Source: Sporosarcina sp. E16_8 (lineage in GTDB: Bacteria > Bacillota > Bacilli > Bacillales_A > Planococcaceae). Taken from it: a stretch of 40,726 nt of DNA. How positions within the stretch are numbered: the first letter of the stretch is position 1; every line of letters starts with the position of its first letter. Under the pieces are notes generated by a model, which was given only the letters and a program-made list of their open reading frames with translations, was not told the DNA's origin and searched no databases. Positions 17,583-25,450 of the stretch are shown in pieces. The stretch lies in the NCBI RefSeq assembly GCF_017347095.1, contig NZ_JADPRZ010000033.1, positions 1-40,726 of the forward strand, in the 5' to 3' direction. The position numbers and the translations under genes are program-made.

Positions 17583-18488
17583 TTAAGCTAATCTTTGTCT
17601 TGCGTCAGACGCACGTTTAACCGCTTGTCCAACGTAATTTATACACAGCATCATTACTAGAATCAGTAATGCTGCGGGTAACCATACCCACCACTTATTC
17701 TGTACAATATCAGGGTTTCTCGCATAGCTAATCAACGTCCCGAGAGAAGGCGTTCCCGCCGGCAGACCAAATCCAAGGAATGTAAGACCTGTCTCTAACC
17801 CGATATTTCCCGCAAGCGTAAGTGTCATATTTACTATGACGAGGGAACTTAAGTTTGGAAATAATTCAAAGAACATAATTTTCCAACTCGGTGTCCCTAA
17901 CGTCTTGGAAGCATTGATGTAGTCAAGCTCCCGTTCTGCCAGTGCCCTTGAACGGATTAACCTTGCTTTACCGAACCAAGCGAACGCACTTACGATTAAG
18001 ATGAAGCCGAAAATCGTATATTTTGGAACACTAACCACGAAAATGATGATGATCATCAATGACGGTAGAACCATTAAGAAGTCGATGATACGCATAATGA
18101 TATTATCGACAATTCCACCATAGAAGCCAGCAATCAGACCAACCGTTAAACCAAAAACACCAGCAATTAATGTGACGCTTAGTCCGATTGTGAAAGAGTT
18201 CCGCGTCCCTAGCAACAGCTGACCCAATACATCACGACCACCATCATCCGTCCCGAGCCAATTGTCTGCGGAGGGCGGCTTCCAGTTATTAAAGAAGTTG
18301 ACGCGCGTAAGTGCTGTCTGGTCGATGAATAGTGGAGATAAATAGGCGGCCAACAAAATAAGCGTAAGTAAGATAAGTGAACCCAATGCCATTTTGTCGT
18401 TTCTTATTTCACGCCAAATCGTTTTCACAAACGATGGAGTATTCATTTTCTCTTTTGCCATCAGTTCTTTTTCATTGAACACGACCAC
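17583..18488 (-). CDS. Oligopeptide ABC transporter permease (OppC type)
   Basis: A 301-residue permease with six helices. The N-terminal family helix is MALGSLILLTLILLAAYLSP, followed by NWLGTDDGGRDVLGQLL. The EAA loop is YINASKTLGTPSWKIMFFELFPN. I start it at the GTG at 18488 because GAGGAGG lies 8 nt upstream; an in-frame TTG at 18521 and ATG at 18512 are further 5' but lack a ribosome site. This leaves a 29-bp gap to oppB. Confidence 0.92.
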   Translation of the reverse strand: MVVFNEKELMAKEKMNTPSFVKTIWREIRNDKMALGSLILLTLILLAAYLSPLFIDQTALTRVNFFNNWKPPSADNWLGTDDGGRDVLGQLLLGTRNSFTIGLSVTLIAGVFGLTVGLIAGFYGGIVDNIIMRIIDFLMVLPSLMIIIIFVVSVPKYTIFGFILIVSAFAWFGKARLIRSRALAERELDYINASKTLGTPSWKIMFFELFPNLSSLVIVNMTLTLAGNIGLETGLTFLGFGLPAGTPSLGTLISYARNPDIVQNKWWVWLPAALLILVMMLCINYVGQAVKRASDARQRLA

Positions 18489-18517
18489 TGTTTTCCCCTC
18501 CTCACTTTTCATTTTTA

Positions 18518-19486
18518 TCAATCAATACGGATACGTGGATCGACAATGCTGAGGATTATATCCGAAAGCATCGTCCCGACAATTGCAGCTGTGCCCGAAA
18601 TCATGACAAGAGCTGTAACTACCGTAAAGTCACGTCCCATAACTGACTGGATGAAAAGCTGTCCGAGTCCGGGATAACTGAAAATCATTTCAAGGAAGAT
18701 TGAACCTGCAATAAGACCTGTAATTTCATAACCGAGAAATGCTGCTATTGGCAATAGGGAGTTCCGTAAAATATGACGCGTATACACCTTACTTTCCGGA
18801 ACCCCTTTAGCACGGGCTGTCTTAACAAAATCTTTTAGCTTAGTATCGATAATATCATTACGTAAATATTGAATGGTTCCGAACGTCGCAAGCAATGCGC
18901 CCGACATAACAGGTAGAATTAAGTGTTTCACTTTACTTACTATATAATCAAAGGATCCTGTCTCAATCCGTATATCGACACTTCCACCAATTGGGGTCCA
19001 CCCAAGGATGAAGCTGAAGAGAAACAACATTAAAAGTGAAAAGACGAATAGCGGCGTTGCAAAAGCAAAATAGTTATAGGTGACAATCAGCTTATCAGCC
19101 CACGAATCCGTCCACCTGCCAGCAATGATTCCAAGTGGTATAGCGATTATATAGGTCACTATCAATATTCCAGTTGATAACAGTAGCGTGTTCCCAACTC
19201 TTCCTGCAAGCAATGACGTAACAGGTTGCTTATGTGTAAATGACTGACCGAAATCTCCTTGAACCGCATTCCCAACCCAGTGTCCATACTGAACATACCA
19301 AGAATCATTTAGGCCTAATTTTTCACGCATTTTCTCCATTTGCTCAGGTGTCACATTAGGGTTACTCATGAATGAACTTGTCACTGCATCGCCAGGCATC
19401 GCTTTGGCGAGCAAGAAGATTATTAAGCTAAGAACTAAAAGCTGCGGAATCATGATCAATGTTCTTCTTAAGATGAATTTTAGCAT
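18518..19486 (-). CDS. Oligopeptide ABC transporter permease (OppB type)
   Basis: A 322-residue permease. The first helix (LIMIPQLLVLSLIIFLLAKA) is followed by MPGDAV, the usual start of the family's extracellular loop. The EAA coupling loop is DFVKTARAKGVPESKVYTRHILRN, and the SYPGLGQLFIQSV block marks the last loop. AAAGGGGAA precedes the ATG. It lies between oppF and oppC and pairs with the latter. Confidence 0.94.
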   Translation of the reverse strand: MLKFILRRTLIMIPQLLVLSLIIFLLAKAMPGDAVTSSFMSNPNVTPEQMEKMREKLGLNDSWYVQYGHWVGNAVQGDFGQSFTHKQPVTSLLAGRVGNTLLLSTGILIVTYIIAIPLGIIAGRWTDSWADKLIVTYNYFAFATPLFVFSLLMLFLFSFILGWTPIGGSVDIRIETGSFDYIVSKVKHLILPVMSGALLATFGTIQYLRNDIIDTKLKDFVKTARAKGVPESKVYTRHILRNSLLPIAAFLGYEITGLIAGSIFLEMIFSYPGLGQLFIQSVMGRDFTVVTALVMISGTAAIVGTMLSDIILSIVDPRIRID

Positions 19487-19503
19487 TTTTCAACAATTCC
19501 CCT

Positions 19504-20430
19504 TTACTGCAATGCAACGGAATGTGTATCAGAAACCCTTTTCAGGTCAAACATCCGTCCATCTTTATCGAAATAACTATCATAGTCTGTCCGGTATGCT
19601 TCATTGATGGACTGACGGAGATGCGTTTTCTCAAATCGCTTTTCTGGATTCATTTCCGGAATTGCTGCAATAAGCCTCTTCGTGTATAAGTGTTGTGGGT
19701 TGTTATAAACGTCGGCAGCTGTTCCTTCTTCAACAAAACGGCCTTTATACATGATGCCGATTCGGTCACACATATGCTGGATAATCCCTAAGTCATGGGA
19801 AATGAATAAGTACGTCAGATTAAATTCCTTTTGAATTTCTTGCATAAAATTCAAAACTTGTGCTTGAACAGACACGTCTAGTGCTGAAACAGGCTCATCT
19901 GCGATAATTAATTTGGGATTCAATGTGAGCGCACGTGCAATTCCAATACGTTGGCGTTGACCACCAGAAAATTGGTGTGGATACTTATAAATCGATTCAG
20001 GATTCAAACCAACTCGTTCAATAAGTGTCTGTACCCTTTTCAACTCTTCGCCAGGCGACATCCGTTCAAAGTTCCGAAGCGGTTCGGAAATGATATTCAA
20101 TACATTTTTCCGGACATTCAACGATGAGTAAGGGTCTTGAAAAATCATTTGGATATCTTTTGTATGCTGTCTTCTGTCTGAACCTCTTAGCTTCGCGAGG
20201 TCATTGCCTTCAAAAAGCATTTCTCCTTCTGTCGCCTTATTGAGGCCAATAATTGCACGTCCAGTTGTCGTCTTTCCACAACCTGATTCACCAACAAGAC
20301 CATATGTCTCGCCCGGCTCCAACTCAAAGCTAACGCCGTCAACTGCTCTTACTTGATCGACCACTCGGCGGAGAAAACCTCCTCGAATCGGGTAATGTAC
20401 TTTTAACTTATTTACTTTAAGTAGTGACAT
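19504..20430 (-). CDS. Oligopeptide ABC transporter ATPase (OppF type)
   Basis: A 308-residue ATPase. Walker A is GESGCGKTT, the signature [15 protein letters not shown], and Walker B LIIADEPVSALD. Unlike most OppF proteins it lacks the Cys-rich C-terminal tail and instead ends in a polar segment after ERIPEMN-like residues (AAIPEMNPEKRF). AGGAG precedes the ATG, and the gene overlaps oppD by 14 bp. It forms the ATPase heterodimer with the preceding OppD. Confidence 0.93.
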   Translation of the reverse strand: MSLLKVNKLKVHYPIRGGFLRRVVDQVRAVDGVSFELEPGETYGLVGESGCGKTTTGRAIIGLNKATEGEMLFEGNDLAKLRGSDRRQHTKDIQMIFQDPYSSLNVRKNVLNIISEPLRNFERMSPGEELKRVQTLIERVGLNPESIYKYPHQFSGGQRQRIGIARALTLNPKLIIADEPVSALDVSVQAQVLNFMQEIQKEFNLTYLFISHDLGIIQHMCDRIGIMYKGRFVEEGTAADVYNNPQHLYTKRLIAAIPEMNPEKRFEKTHLRQSINEAYRTDYDSYFDKDGRMFDLKRVSDTHSVALQ

Positions 20431-21436
20431 AAGTCTCTGCTCCTACTCTCTCCTCAGGGAAGTGGAAGTTTTTGTAGCAGCTGCAACGGACGAAATGACC
20501 CGGTTCTGCTTCATGTAATTGTGGATTCATTTCGTGTTCTTCCTCTGCAATCCATTTAATACGAGGCGCAAATCTGCAACCTGTCCGATCTAGATTTTGG
20601 ATGGAAGGAACAATTCCTTCAATAACGTGAAGTTTTTCCTTCGCCTTCATATTCGCAGGGATTGAATTTAATAACGAGCGGGTATAGGGGTGTAATGGAT
20701 TTGCAAAAAGCTCACGAACTTCAGCAATTTCCACTATTTCTCCTGCATACATAACCGCTACGCGATCAGCCATTTCCGCTACGACACCAAGATCATGTGT
20801 AATCAGAATAATGCCCGATTTAATTTGATTTTGTAGATCTTTCATGAGATCCATGATTTGCGCTTGAATTGTTACGTCCAAGGCTGTCGTCGGCTCGTCC
20901 GCTATTAGAAGAACGGGGTCACAAGCAAGTGCGATTGCGATAACAATACGTTGCCTCATGCCGCCAGATAGTTCATGCGGATATTGCTTAAAGACGCGTT
21001 GTTCGTTTTTGATACCTACACGTCGAAGTAGATCGAGTACACGTTTTTTCTTAGCGCCCCTCGAAAGTTTCATGTGGTAATCCATCGGTTCTTCAATCTG
21101 TCTGCCTACCGTCGCTAGCGGATTGAGCGCAGTCATCGGATCCTGGAAGATCATCCCGACATCTCTACCGCGAACTTTGTTCAATTTAGAAACCGGTAGG
21201 TTCAAAAGATTCTGACCCTTAAAGTTAACTTGTCCTTCAAGTTTCGTAGTTTTTAGATTATGAAGGCCCATTACAGAAAGGGCTAATGCACTTTTTCCAC
21301 AACCCGACTCCCCCACGATTGCGACGACCTCATTTTCATGGACCGTTAAGGAAACATCGTCTACCGCAGCGTGGTAGTTGCCCTTGATGCTAAACGATGT
21401 ACGGAGATTCGCAATTTCCAATACTGGGTTTCCCAA
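20417..21436 (-). CDS. Oligopeptide ABC transporter ATPase (OppD type)
   Basis: A 339-residue ATPase. Walker A is GESGCGKSA, the signature [15 protein letters not shown], and Walker [13 protein letters not shown]. The C-terminal tail has a shortened version of the Cys motif (GCRFAPR, with Cys residues further on). The start is TTG at 21436, with AGGAGG 8 nt upstream. It is the first gene of the operon, behind a strong promoter and a CodY-like box. Confidence 0.94.
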   Translation of the reverse strand: MGNPVLEIANLRTSFSIKGNYHAAVDDVSLTVHENEVVAIVGESGCGKSALALSVMGLHNLKTTKLEGQVNFKGQNLLNLPVSKLNKVRGRDVGMIFQDPMTALNPLATVGRQIEEPMDYHMKLSRGAKKKRVLDLLRRVGIKNEQRVFKQYPHELSGGMRQRIVIAIALACDPVLLIADEPTTALDVTIQAQIMDLMKDLQNQIKSGIILITHDLGVVAEMADRVAVMYAGEIVEIAEVRELFANPLHPYTRSLLNSIPANMKAKEKLHVIEGIVPSIQNLDRTGCRFAPRIKWIAEEEHEMNPQLHEAEPGHFVRCSCYKNFHFPEERVGAETYVTT

Positions 21437-21483
21437 GAAAACTTCCTCCTTACATTACTTAAACTCCCAAACTATTAATAGTA

Positions 21484-21498
21484 AATTTTCTGATATTT
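21484..21498. promoter_or_regulatory. CodY-like operator in the opp leader
   Basis: AATTTTCTGATATTT matches the CodY consensus AATTTTCWGAAAATT at 13 of 15 positions. It lies just downstream of the predicted transcription start of oppD. B. subtilis peptide transporter operons are CodY-repressed, so nutrient control is likely. Confidence 0.65.
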
Positions 21499-21510
21499 AT
21501 CACTTGCACC

Positions 21511-21539
21511 AATATACTATACAAATTTATGGATGACAA
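21511..21539 (-). promoter_or_regulatory. SigmaA-type promoter of the opp operon
   Basis: On the minus strand, TTGTCA (21534-21539) and TATATT (21511-21516) are separated by 17 bp; each matches consensus at 5 of 6 positions. Confidence 0.75.
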
Positions 21540-21692
21540 CACTATTTTTTCAGATTATGAACTACATAAAGTACTCACCATATGACAATTAGGTTACAAA
21601 CAGGTTACAAACGTTGATTTGAAAGCATTTCCTTAACCGAAATACTTTTAGCTTTTCAAGAATACTATTTTTATATTTTATTTATAAAATGC

Positions 21693-21730
21693 AAAAAAGA
21701 TTCCATTCCCGATTTGGAATGAAATCTTTT
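21693..21730. terminator. Terminator between the DUF4003 gene and opp operon
   Basis: AAAAGATTcCATTCC and GGAATGaAATCTTTT form a stem with one mismatch and a 6-nt loop, with A/T runs on both sides. It most likely ends the DUF4003 transcript on the minus strand. The remaining sequence between 21437 and 21882 shows no gene. Confidence 0.75.
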
Positions 21731-21882
21731 CAATGTATTTAACAGGACGTTTTCATCATAATCATTTTAAGTGCTATCAGTTCCTTTACAAGATACATTG
21801 ATTTAAAATCAAGTTTCTGATGGCCACTTTTCCCATGCCGGAAAGTCCTATTGAAACTGAATGGTGATTAAGCGACTCACAA

Positions 21883-22857
21883 TCAATTATTTGCCGAGTT
21901 TGCCGACGTAGATGCAACCATCGCAGCAATCGTCGCAGCCATCACCGCTTGTTGCGCTTGTATAATTAATTCTACAGACGTTGCCAGGCTGACACTTGCC
22001 TCTTCTGCGCTTTCAGTTAATTTATGCATAATATACCCAATCGCGATAGACAGCGCCATTTCACGATTCCATTTAAAAGGTTTGGATTCCTCCAATGAAT
22101 GCGTCAGTTCGACAATATTCTGCAATTCCATATCATCTATTCCAAATACGGTGAGAAATCCGATCATCGGGTAATGCACAGGCCGTACTTTCGTATTGCG
22201 TTTAAAATGAGTTAGTACTTCAGCAGCCCTGGTTACGAGACTTGGATCAAACTTGATCTGTATGTAAGTCATCACTTGTGACAGCCATTGTAGTTCATTT
22301 CCCGAACGGAATCCCTCTGTTCGTAGTGCGTCGTAATACGCACGCATTGACTTAGCGTGCTCAATTGGATCAGCACCTCTTTTCCCTAACAATACTGCAT
22401 ACGCGTAATCATCGTCAGACGTCAGGAAGAAATGCTGCTTCTTAATCGCATCGTATAGCTTTTTGGCTTGGCGAGCTTCATTTTCATAGAGCTCTGTATC
22501 ATTCGTCAGCAGAAGCGCAGCCAAATACGAATGGATCGTATTACGGAAGCCCATCCCTTTTAGGACTTGTTGCTTGGCAAATAAACGATTCACTTCTTTG
22601 TCAATATCAGCTTCGGGCTGATCTAGGAATGCAGCTATCATCGGAAGTAGATTGCCACGTAACGGCGAAAGCCAACTTGATTTACTTTTCAGTGCATCCA
22701 TTACTCGGCTCAAACTTTGCGCGTCAAATTCTCTTTCAGATGTGACATAATACGATGTAATTGTCAGCACGACGTTTTTATCCACCGTCCAACCTGCCAA
22801 CGACTTCACTTTTTCATATGTCGTTTCGACTTCCTGTCTAATCACATTCGCATCCAT
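21883..22857 (-). CDS. DUF4003 family protein
   Basis: A 324-residue, mostly helical protein that I assign to DUF4003, a family of unknown function in Bacillales. Recognisable parts are RVMDALKSKSSWLSPLRGN, then FRNTIHSYLAALLL, and DDDYAYAVLLGK. The C-terminus (about 290-324) is Ala/Ser-rich and hydrophobic. The ATG at 22857 is chosen because AAAAGGAG lies 9 nt upstream; another in-frame ATG at 22866 sits directly on that ribosome site. It stands alone, divergent from the acetyltransferase gene. Confidence 0.8.
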   Translation of the reverse strand: MDANVIRQEVETTYEKVKSLAGWTVDKNVVLTITSYYVTSEREFDAQSLSRVMDALKSKSSWLSPLRGNLLPMIAAFLDQPEADIDKEVNRLFAKQQVLKGMGFRNTIHSYLAALLLTNDTELYENEARQAKKLYDAIKKQHFFLTSDDDYAYAVLLGKRGADPIEHAKSMRAYYDALRTEGFRSGNELQWLSQVMTYIQIKFDPSLVTRAAEVLTHFKRNTKVRPVHYPMIGFLTVFGIDDMELQNIVELTHSLEESKPFKWNREMALSIAIGYIMHKLTESAEEASVSLATSVELIIQAQQAVMAATIAAMVASTSANSANN

Positions 22858-22913
22858 TGAACACATCTCCTTTTATATATGTACGCTTGTCCGCAAGAAA
22901 GGTTTCATAAAAC

Positions 22914-22942
22914 TTGGCAAAACCTTTACCGCTTGCTATGCT
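22914..22942 (+). promoter_or_regulatory. Promoter of the AAC(3)-family gene
   Basis: TTGGCA (22914-22919) and TATGCT (22937-22942) are separated by 17 bp, about 30 bp before the start codon. Confidence 0.55.
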
Positions 22943-22975
22943 TTTCGAAAATATCTATAGAATTGAGTGATCCAC

Positions 22976-23806
22976 ATGACCGAATTTGAAACAATTCTTA
23001 ATACCCATTCATTCCAATCTAAAAAGACGCTAAAAGAGCAACTTGGCTCACTTGGCGTTAAATCTGGCGATACCATCATTGTCCATTCATCCCTCAAATC
23101 GATGGGGTGGATTGCAGGTGGCGAACAAGCCGTCGTCGAAGCGCTAATGGATTCAGTGACGCCGAACGGGACAATTATCATGCCCGCACAGTCCGCCGAC
23201 AATTCAGAACCGTCTTACTGGATGCTTCCCCCTGTCCCGGAAGAATGGCATGAACCTATACGTCAATCTATTCCCGCTTACGATCCGAACTTAACCCATC
23301 TACGTGGGATGGGGAAAATTGCTGAATGCTTTCACCGCCACCCCAAAACAATTCGAAGCCCTCACCCCGCCCATTCGTTTATAGCATGGGGACTACACGC
23401 AGATGAGTGGATGCGTGAACACCTGCTTGAGGATTCATTCGGACCTAGTTCTCCACTTGGGAAAATGTTGAATGCGGATGTGAAAGTCATAATGATTGGC
23501 GTCAGTTATGAATCGTGTACAGCCCTTCATTTATCCGAATACTTGGCTCCTAAGTGTACAGTTTCCCCACAAGGAGCAGCTATCATGCAAGGCGGCGAAC
23601 GAATTTGGGCTACTTTTGATATGGCCGATGTCGATTCGGATATTTTTCCTGAATTGGGTATGGCATTCGAGAAAATGAACCCAGGCATCGCTCTCGACGG
23701 CAAGTTAGGGCAAGCCCTTTGCAAAGTCGTTCCAATGAAACCGTTGATTGATTTTGGAACTATATGGGTAACCGAAAAAAGGATGTCGGAAGTAGTAGCT
23801 GAGTAA
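22976..23806 (+). CDS. AAC(3)-family N-acetyltransferase
   Basis: A 276-residue member of the antibiotic N-acetyltransferase family (PF02522), which uses acetyl-CoA. Family blocks are GDTIIVHSSLKSMGWIAGG near residue 30, the loop SPHPAHSFIAWG, GPSSPLGKML, and SYESCTALHLSEY with the conserved His and Glu. The ATG at 22976 is preferred (GAGTGA upstream); an in-frame GTG at 22967 would add three residues. Chromosomal Bacillales members of this family are often of unknown substrate, so aminoglycoside resistance should not be assumed. It is transcribed toward trpA, convergent with the trp operon. Confidence 0.88.
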   Translation: MTEFETILNTHSFQSKKTLKEQLGSLGVKSGDTIIVHSSLKSMGWIAGGEQAVVEALMDSVTPNGTIIMPAQSADNSEPSYWMLPPVPEEWHEPIRQSIPAYDPNLTHLRGMGKIAECFHRHPKTIRSPHPAHSFIAWGLHADEWMREHLLEDSFGPSSPLGKMLNADVKVIMIGVSYESCTALHLSEYLAPKCTVSPQGAAIMQGGERIWATFDMADVDSDIFPELGMAFEKMNPGIALDGKLGQALCKVVPMKPLIDFGTIWVTEKRMSEVVAE

Positions 23807-23866
23807 AAGCAGAAACTGTAGGACCCTATCCTAGAACTATACGACAAAACGACGAAACTGTATAAG

Positions 23867-23914
23867 AAACGCCCCTCCTCGCGCACTATTTCATGCAAGG
23901 AAGGGCGTTTTTTT
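23867..23914 (+). terminator. Terminator of the acetyltransferase gene, probably once shared with trp
   Basis: AACGCCCcTCCT and AGGaAGGGCGTT pair across a loop of about 20 nt and are followed by T7 on the plus strand. The minus-strand reading also ends in a T-rich run (GCGTTTCTTAT). Before the insertion of the adjoining element it would have lain directly after trpA. Confidence 0.85.
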
Positions 23915-23917
23915 AAT

Positions 23918-23935
23918 ACGTCTGTTGATTAACCA
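23918..23935 (+). repeat. Left terminal inverted repeat
   Basis: This 18-bp end is identical to the reverse complement of 24639-24656. The adjoining base differs (T on the left, C on the right). Confidence 0.9.
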
Positions 23936-24013
23936 TTTATTCGCGTAAAATACTGGCGAGAAGGGCTTGATGGCCTTCATTTTCACTGGACTATTTTCGG
24001 CCCGCTTACGGCT

Positions 24014-24111
24014 AACTATTCATGACAGATTTACTGAGGGATCCTAGTGTGGCTAGAAGCGAATCCGTCACTTCTAGCCACAACATTTCAGTAATACTGT
24101 TGTGAATAGTT
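24014..24111. other. Nested 98-nt stem-loop inside the element
   Basis: Three helices are stacked: AACTATTCA/TGAATAGTT (24014-24022 with 24103-24111), TTACTGA/TCAGTAA (24031-24037 with 24088-24094), and an 11-bp apical stem GTGGCTAGAAG/CTTCTAGCCAC (24049-24059 with 24071-24081). No poly-T follows directly, so it is not a simple terminator. Confidence 0.8.
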
Positions 24112-24197
24112 GCCTGTCGCGTTCCTACACTATTCAAGTGAAAAATGCAGTTGTTTTGGAAGAATAGAGTAGATGACATTCTATGGAGAGTGTAAGC

Positions 24198-24219
24198 GCC
24201 CGAAGATGCAATTTCGGGC
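24198..24219. other. Hairpin with AAGATGCAATTT loop, copy 1
   Basis: GCCCGAA (24198-24204) pairs with TTCGGGC (24213-24219) around gatgcaat. An outer AGAGT/ACTCT pairing extends it with a bulge. The same loop occurs in inverted orientation at 24347-24374 with different stem bases. Confidence 0.75.
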
Positions 24220-24346
24220 ACTCTTGCACGTTGTACAATGTGTTCCTTGCTTACTTTTAGTAAAGATTATGCATCTAATTCATGTGATGTCTTATAGAAA
24301 GTGACACTTCTTTAATAAAAAAAGAAAAACCCATATAGAAAGCATC

Positions 24347-24378
24347 AGCCGCCAAAATTGCATCTTTGGCGGCTTTTC
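24347..24378 (+). other. Hairpin with inverted AAGATGCAATTT loop, copy 2
   Basis: AGCCGCCAAA (24347-24356) and TTTGGCGGCT (24365-24374) form a perfect 10-bp stem followed by TTT on the plus strand, so it may act as a terminator. Compared with copy 1, the loop is conserved while the stem bases change in a paired manner. Confidence 0.75.
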
Positions 24379-24485
24379 TCCAGTTAAGCAGCCAGCTATT
24401 CTTTCGTCCCAAAAAGCATCAGCACTACGTGTACTTATGCATTTGGAGCAGGGCGGATGAAGGTCCACCATACGATTACCGAAAA

Positions 24486-24524
24486 GATGTGTAGGGATGC
24501 GACAAAGTCGTATCCCTACACATC
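24486..24524. other. 18-bp hairpin with 3-nt loop
   Basis: The arms at 24486-24503 and 24507-24524 pair along their full length (one G-T pair) around AAA. TACCG (24476-24480) and CGGTA (24540-24544) could extend the structure. Next to it, AATCCAAAGC repeats in tandem near 24557-24584. Confidence 0.85.
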
Positions 24525-24638
24525 CAGACATCTCGATAACGGTATAGTAGTCGTTCAATCCAAAGCAATCCAAAGCAATCCAAATGCAACTATACACGTA
24601 GCACCCAGTGCGTAATCAAGTTATTTGCTGGTTAATTT

Positions 24639-24656
24639 TGGTTAATCAACAGACGT
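24639..24656 (-). repeat. Right terminal inverted repeat
   Basis: Exact reverse complement of 23918-23935; it ends next to the TTTTTTAA copy that overlaps the trpA stop codon. Confidence 0.9.
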
Positions 24657-24661
24657 GTTTT

Positions 24662-25450
24662 TTAACTATATATTTCTTTCTTCGACGCTTTCACAAGCTC
24701 CTCCACCGTCATTAAATCATTGCGGTGAAAAGCAGCAACAATCGCACTGCCTACAATGACTCCGTCTGCAAGGGCACCAATTGACTGGACCTGTTCAGGT
24801 GTTGAAATACCAAACCCAGCTAGCACGGGGACAGGACTTACCGCTTTCAATTGCTCCAAATGGGCAGCAAGATCATCGCCAAATCCATCCCGCACCCCTG
24901 TAATACCATTTACCGTCACTGCGTACACAAAGCCTTCAGCTGCAGCTGTTATTTTCTTAATCCGTTCTGGTGGGCTCGTTAGCGAGACCAGTGGAATGAG
25001 TGCAATTTCGGATTTTTCAAGGGAATTCTGCAATAGCCCACTTTCTTCGTGTGGCAAGTCAGGCACAATCAGCCCGCTGATTCCACTGTCCTGACAATCC
25101 TTCGCAAATTGATCAATGCCATAGCTTAAAATCGGATTCAAATAAGTCATAATTACAAGCGGAACGGTAACTTCATTCTTAAACGAAGCAAGTTCCTTCA
25201 CTACCTTACGAAGGGTTATTCCTTTAGCGAGTGCCCGTTCTCCCGCCTCTTCTATCACTGGACCGTCTGCCACCGGATCTGAAAATGGAATGCCCAGTTC
25301 GATTGCGGTCACGCCTGTTTGTTGGAGAAATAAAATAGTGTTCTTTATCGTTTCAAGCCCGCCGTCGCCCGCCATTATATAGGGCACAAACGCTTTATCA
25401 CCCCGGGCTACACAATCCGTAATTGCGTTAGTTAAGTCTTGCTTAGTCAT
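24662..25450 (-). CDS. trpA: Tryptophan synthase alpha subunit
   Basis: A 262-residue TIM barrel that cleaves indole-3-glycerol phosphate to indole and glyceraldehyde-3-phosphate, passing indole to TrpB. The catalytic Glu51 is in [10 protein letters not shown] and Asp62 in PVADGP; phosphate-binding segments GFGIS and GVIVGSAIV are present. It overlaps trpB by 8 bp and is the last gene of the operon. Its stop codon coincides with the 8-bp repeat flanking the 741-bp element, so the operon's original terminator now lies 750 bp away. Confidence 0.97.
   Translation of the reverse strand: MTKQDLTNAITDCVARGDKAFVPYIMAGDGGLETIKNTILFLQQTGVTAIELGIPFSDPVADGPVIEEAGERALAKGITLRKVVKELASFKNEVTVPLVIMTYLNPILSYGIDQFAKDCQDSGISGLIVPDLPHEESGLLQNSLEKSEIALIPLVSLTSPPERIKKITAAAEGFVYAVTVNGITGVRDGFGDDLAAHLEQLKAVSPVPVLAGFGISTPEQVQSIGALADGVIVGSAIVAAFHRNDLMTVEELVKASKKEIYS

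Larger units (their letters stand above)
23917..24657. mobile_element. 741-bp element with 18-bp inverted ends and 8-bp target duplication
   Basis: Perfect inverted ends: ACGTCTGTTGATTAACCA at 23918-23935 and its complement at 24639-24656. The direct repeat TTTTTTAA flanks it at 23909-23916 and 24658-24665. Removing one TTTTTTAA and the element restores a plausible site: trpA stop codon followed at once by the shared terminator. The interior has at least four stable hairpins and no recognisable transposase or other gene. This is the structure of a non-autonomous DNA transposon (MITE-like), inserted at the trpA stop. TSD size fits several IS families; I do not recognise the ends. Confidence 0.8.

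Noticed and set aside
22976..23806. Acquired aminoglycoside resistance gene
   Set aside because: The family is right, but the gene sits in ordinary chromosomal context with its own promoter and no mobile gene; the adjacent element inserted downstream and does not carry it.
24292..24597. Minus-strand 101-residue frame inside the 741-bp element
   Set aside because: Runs through the long hairpins, no ribosome site, no known protein pattern; not a transposase.
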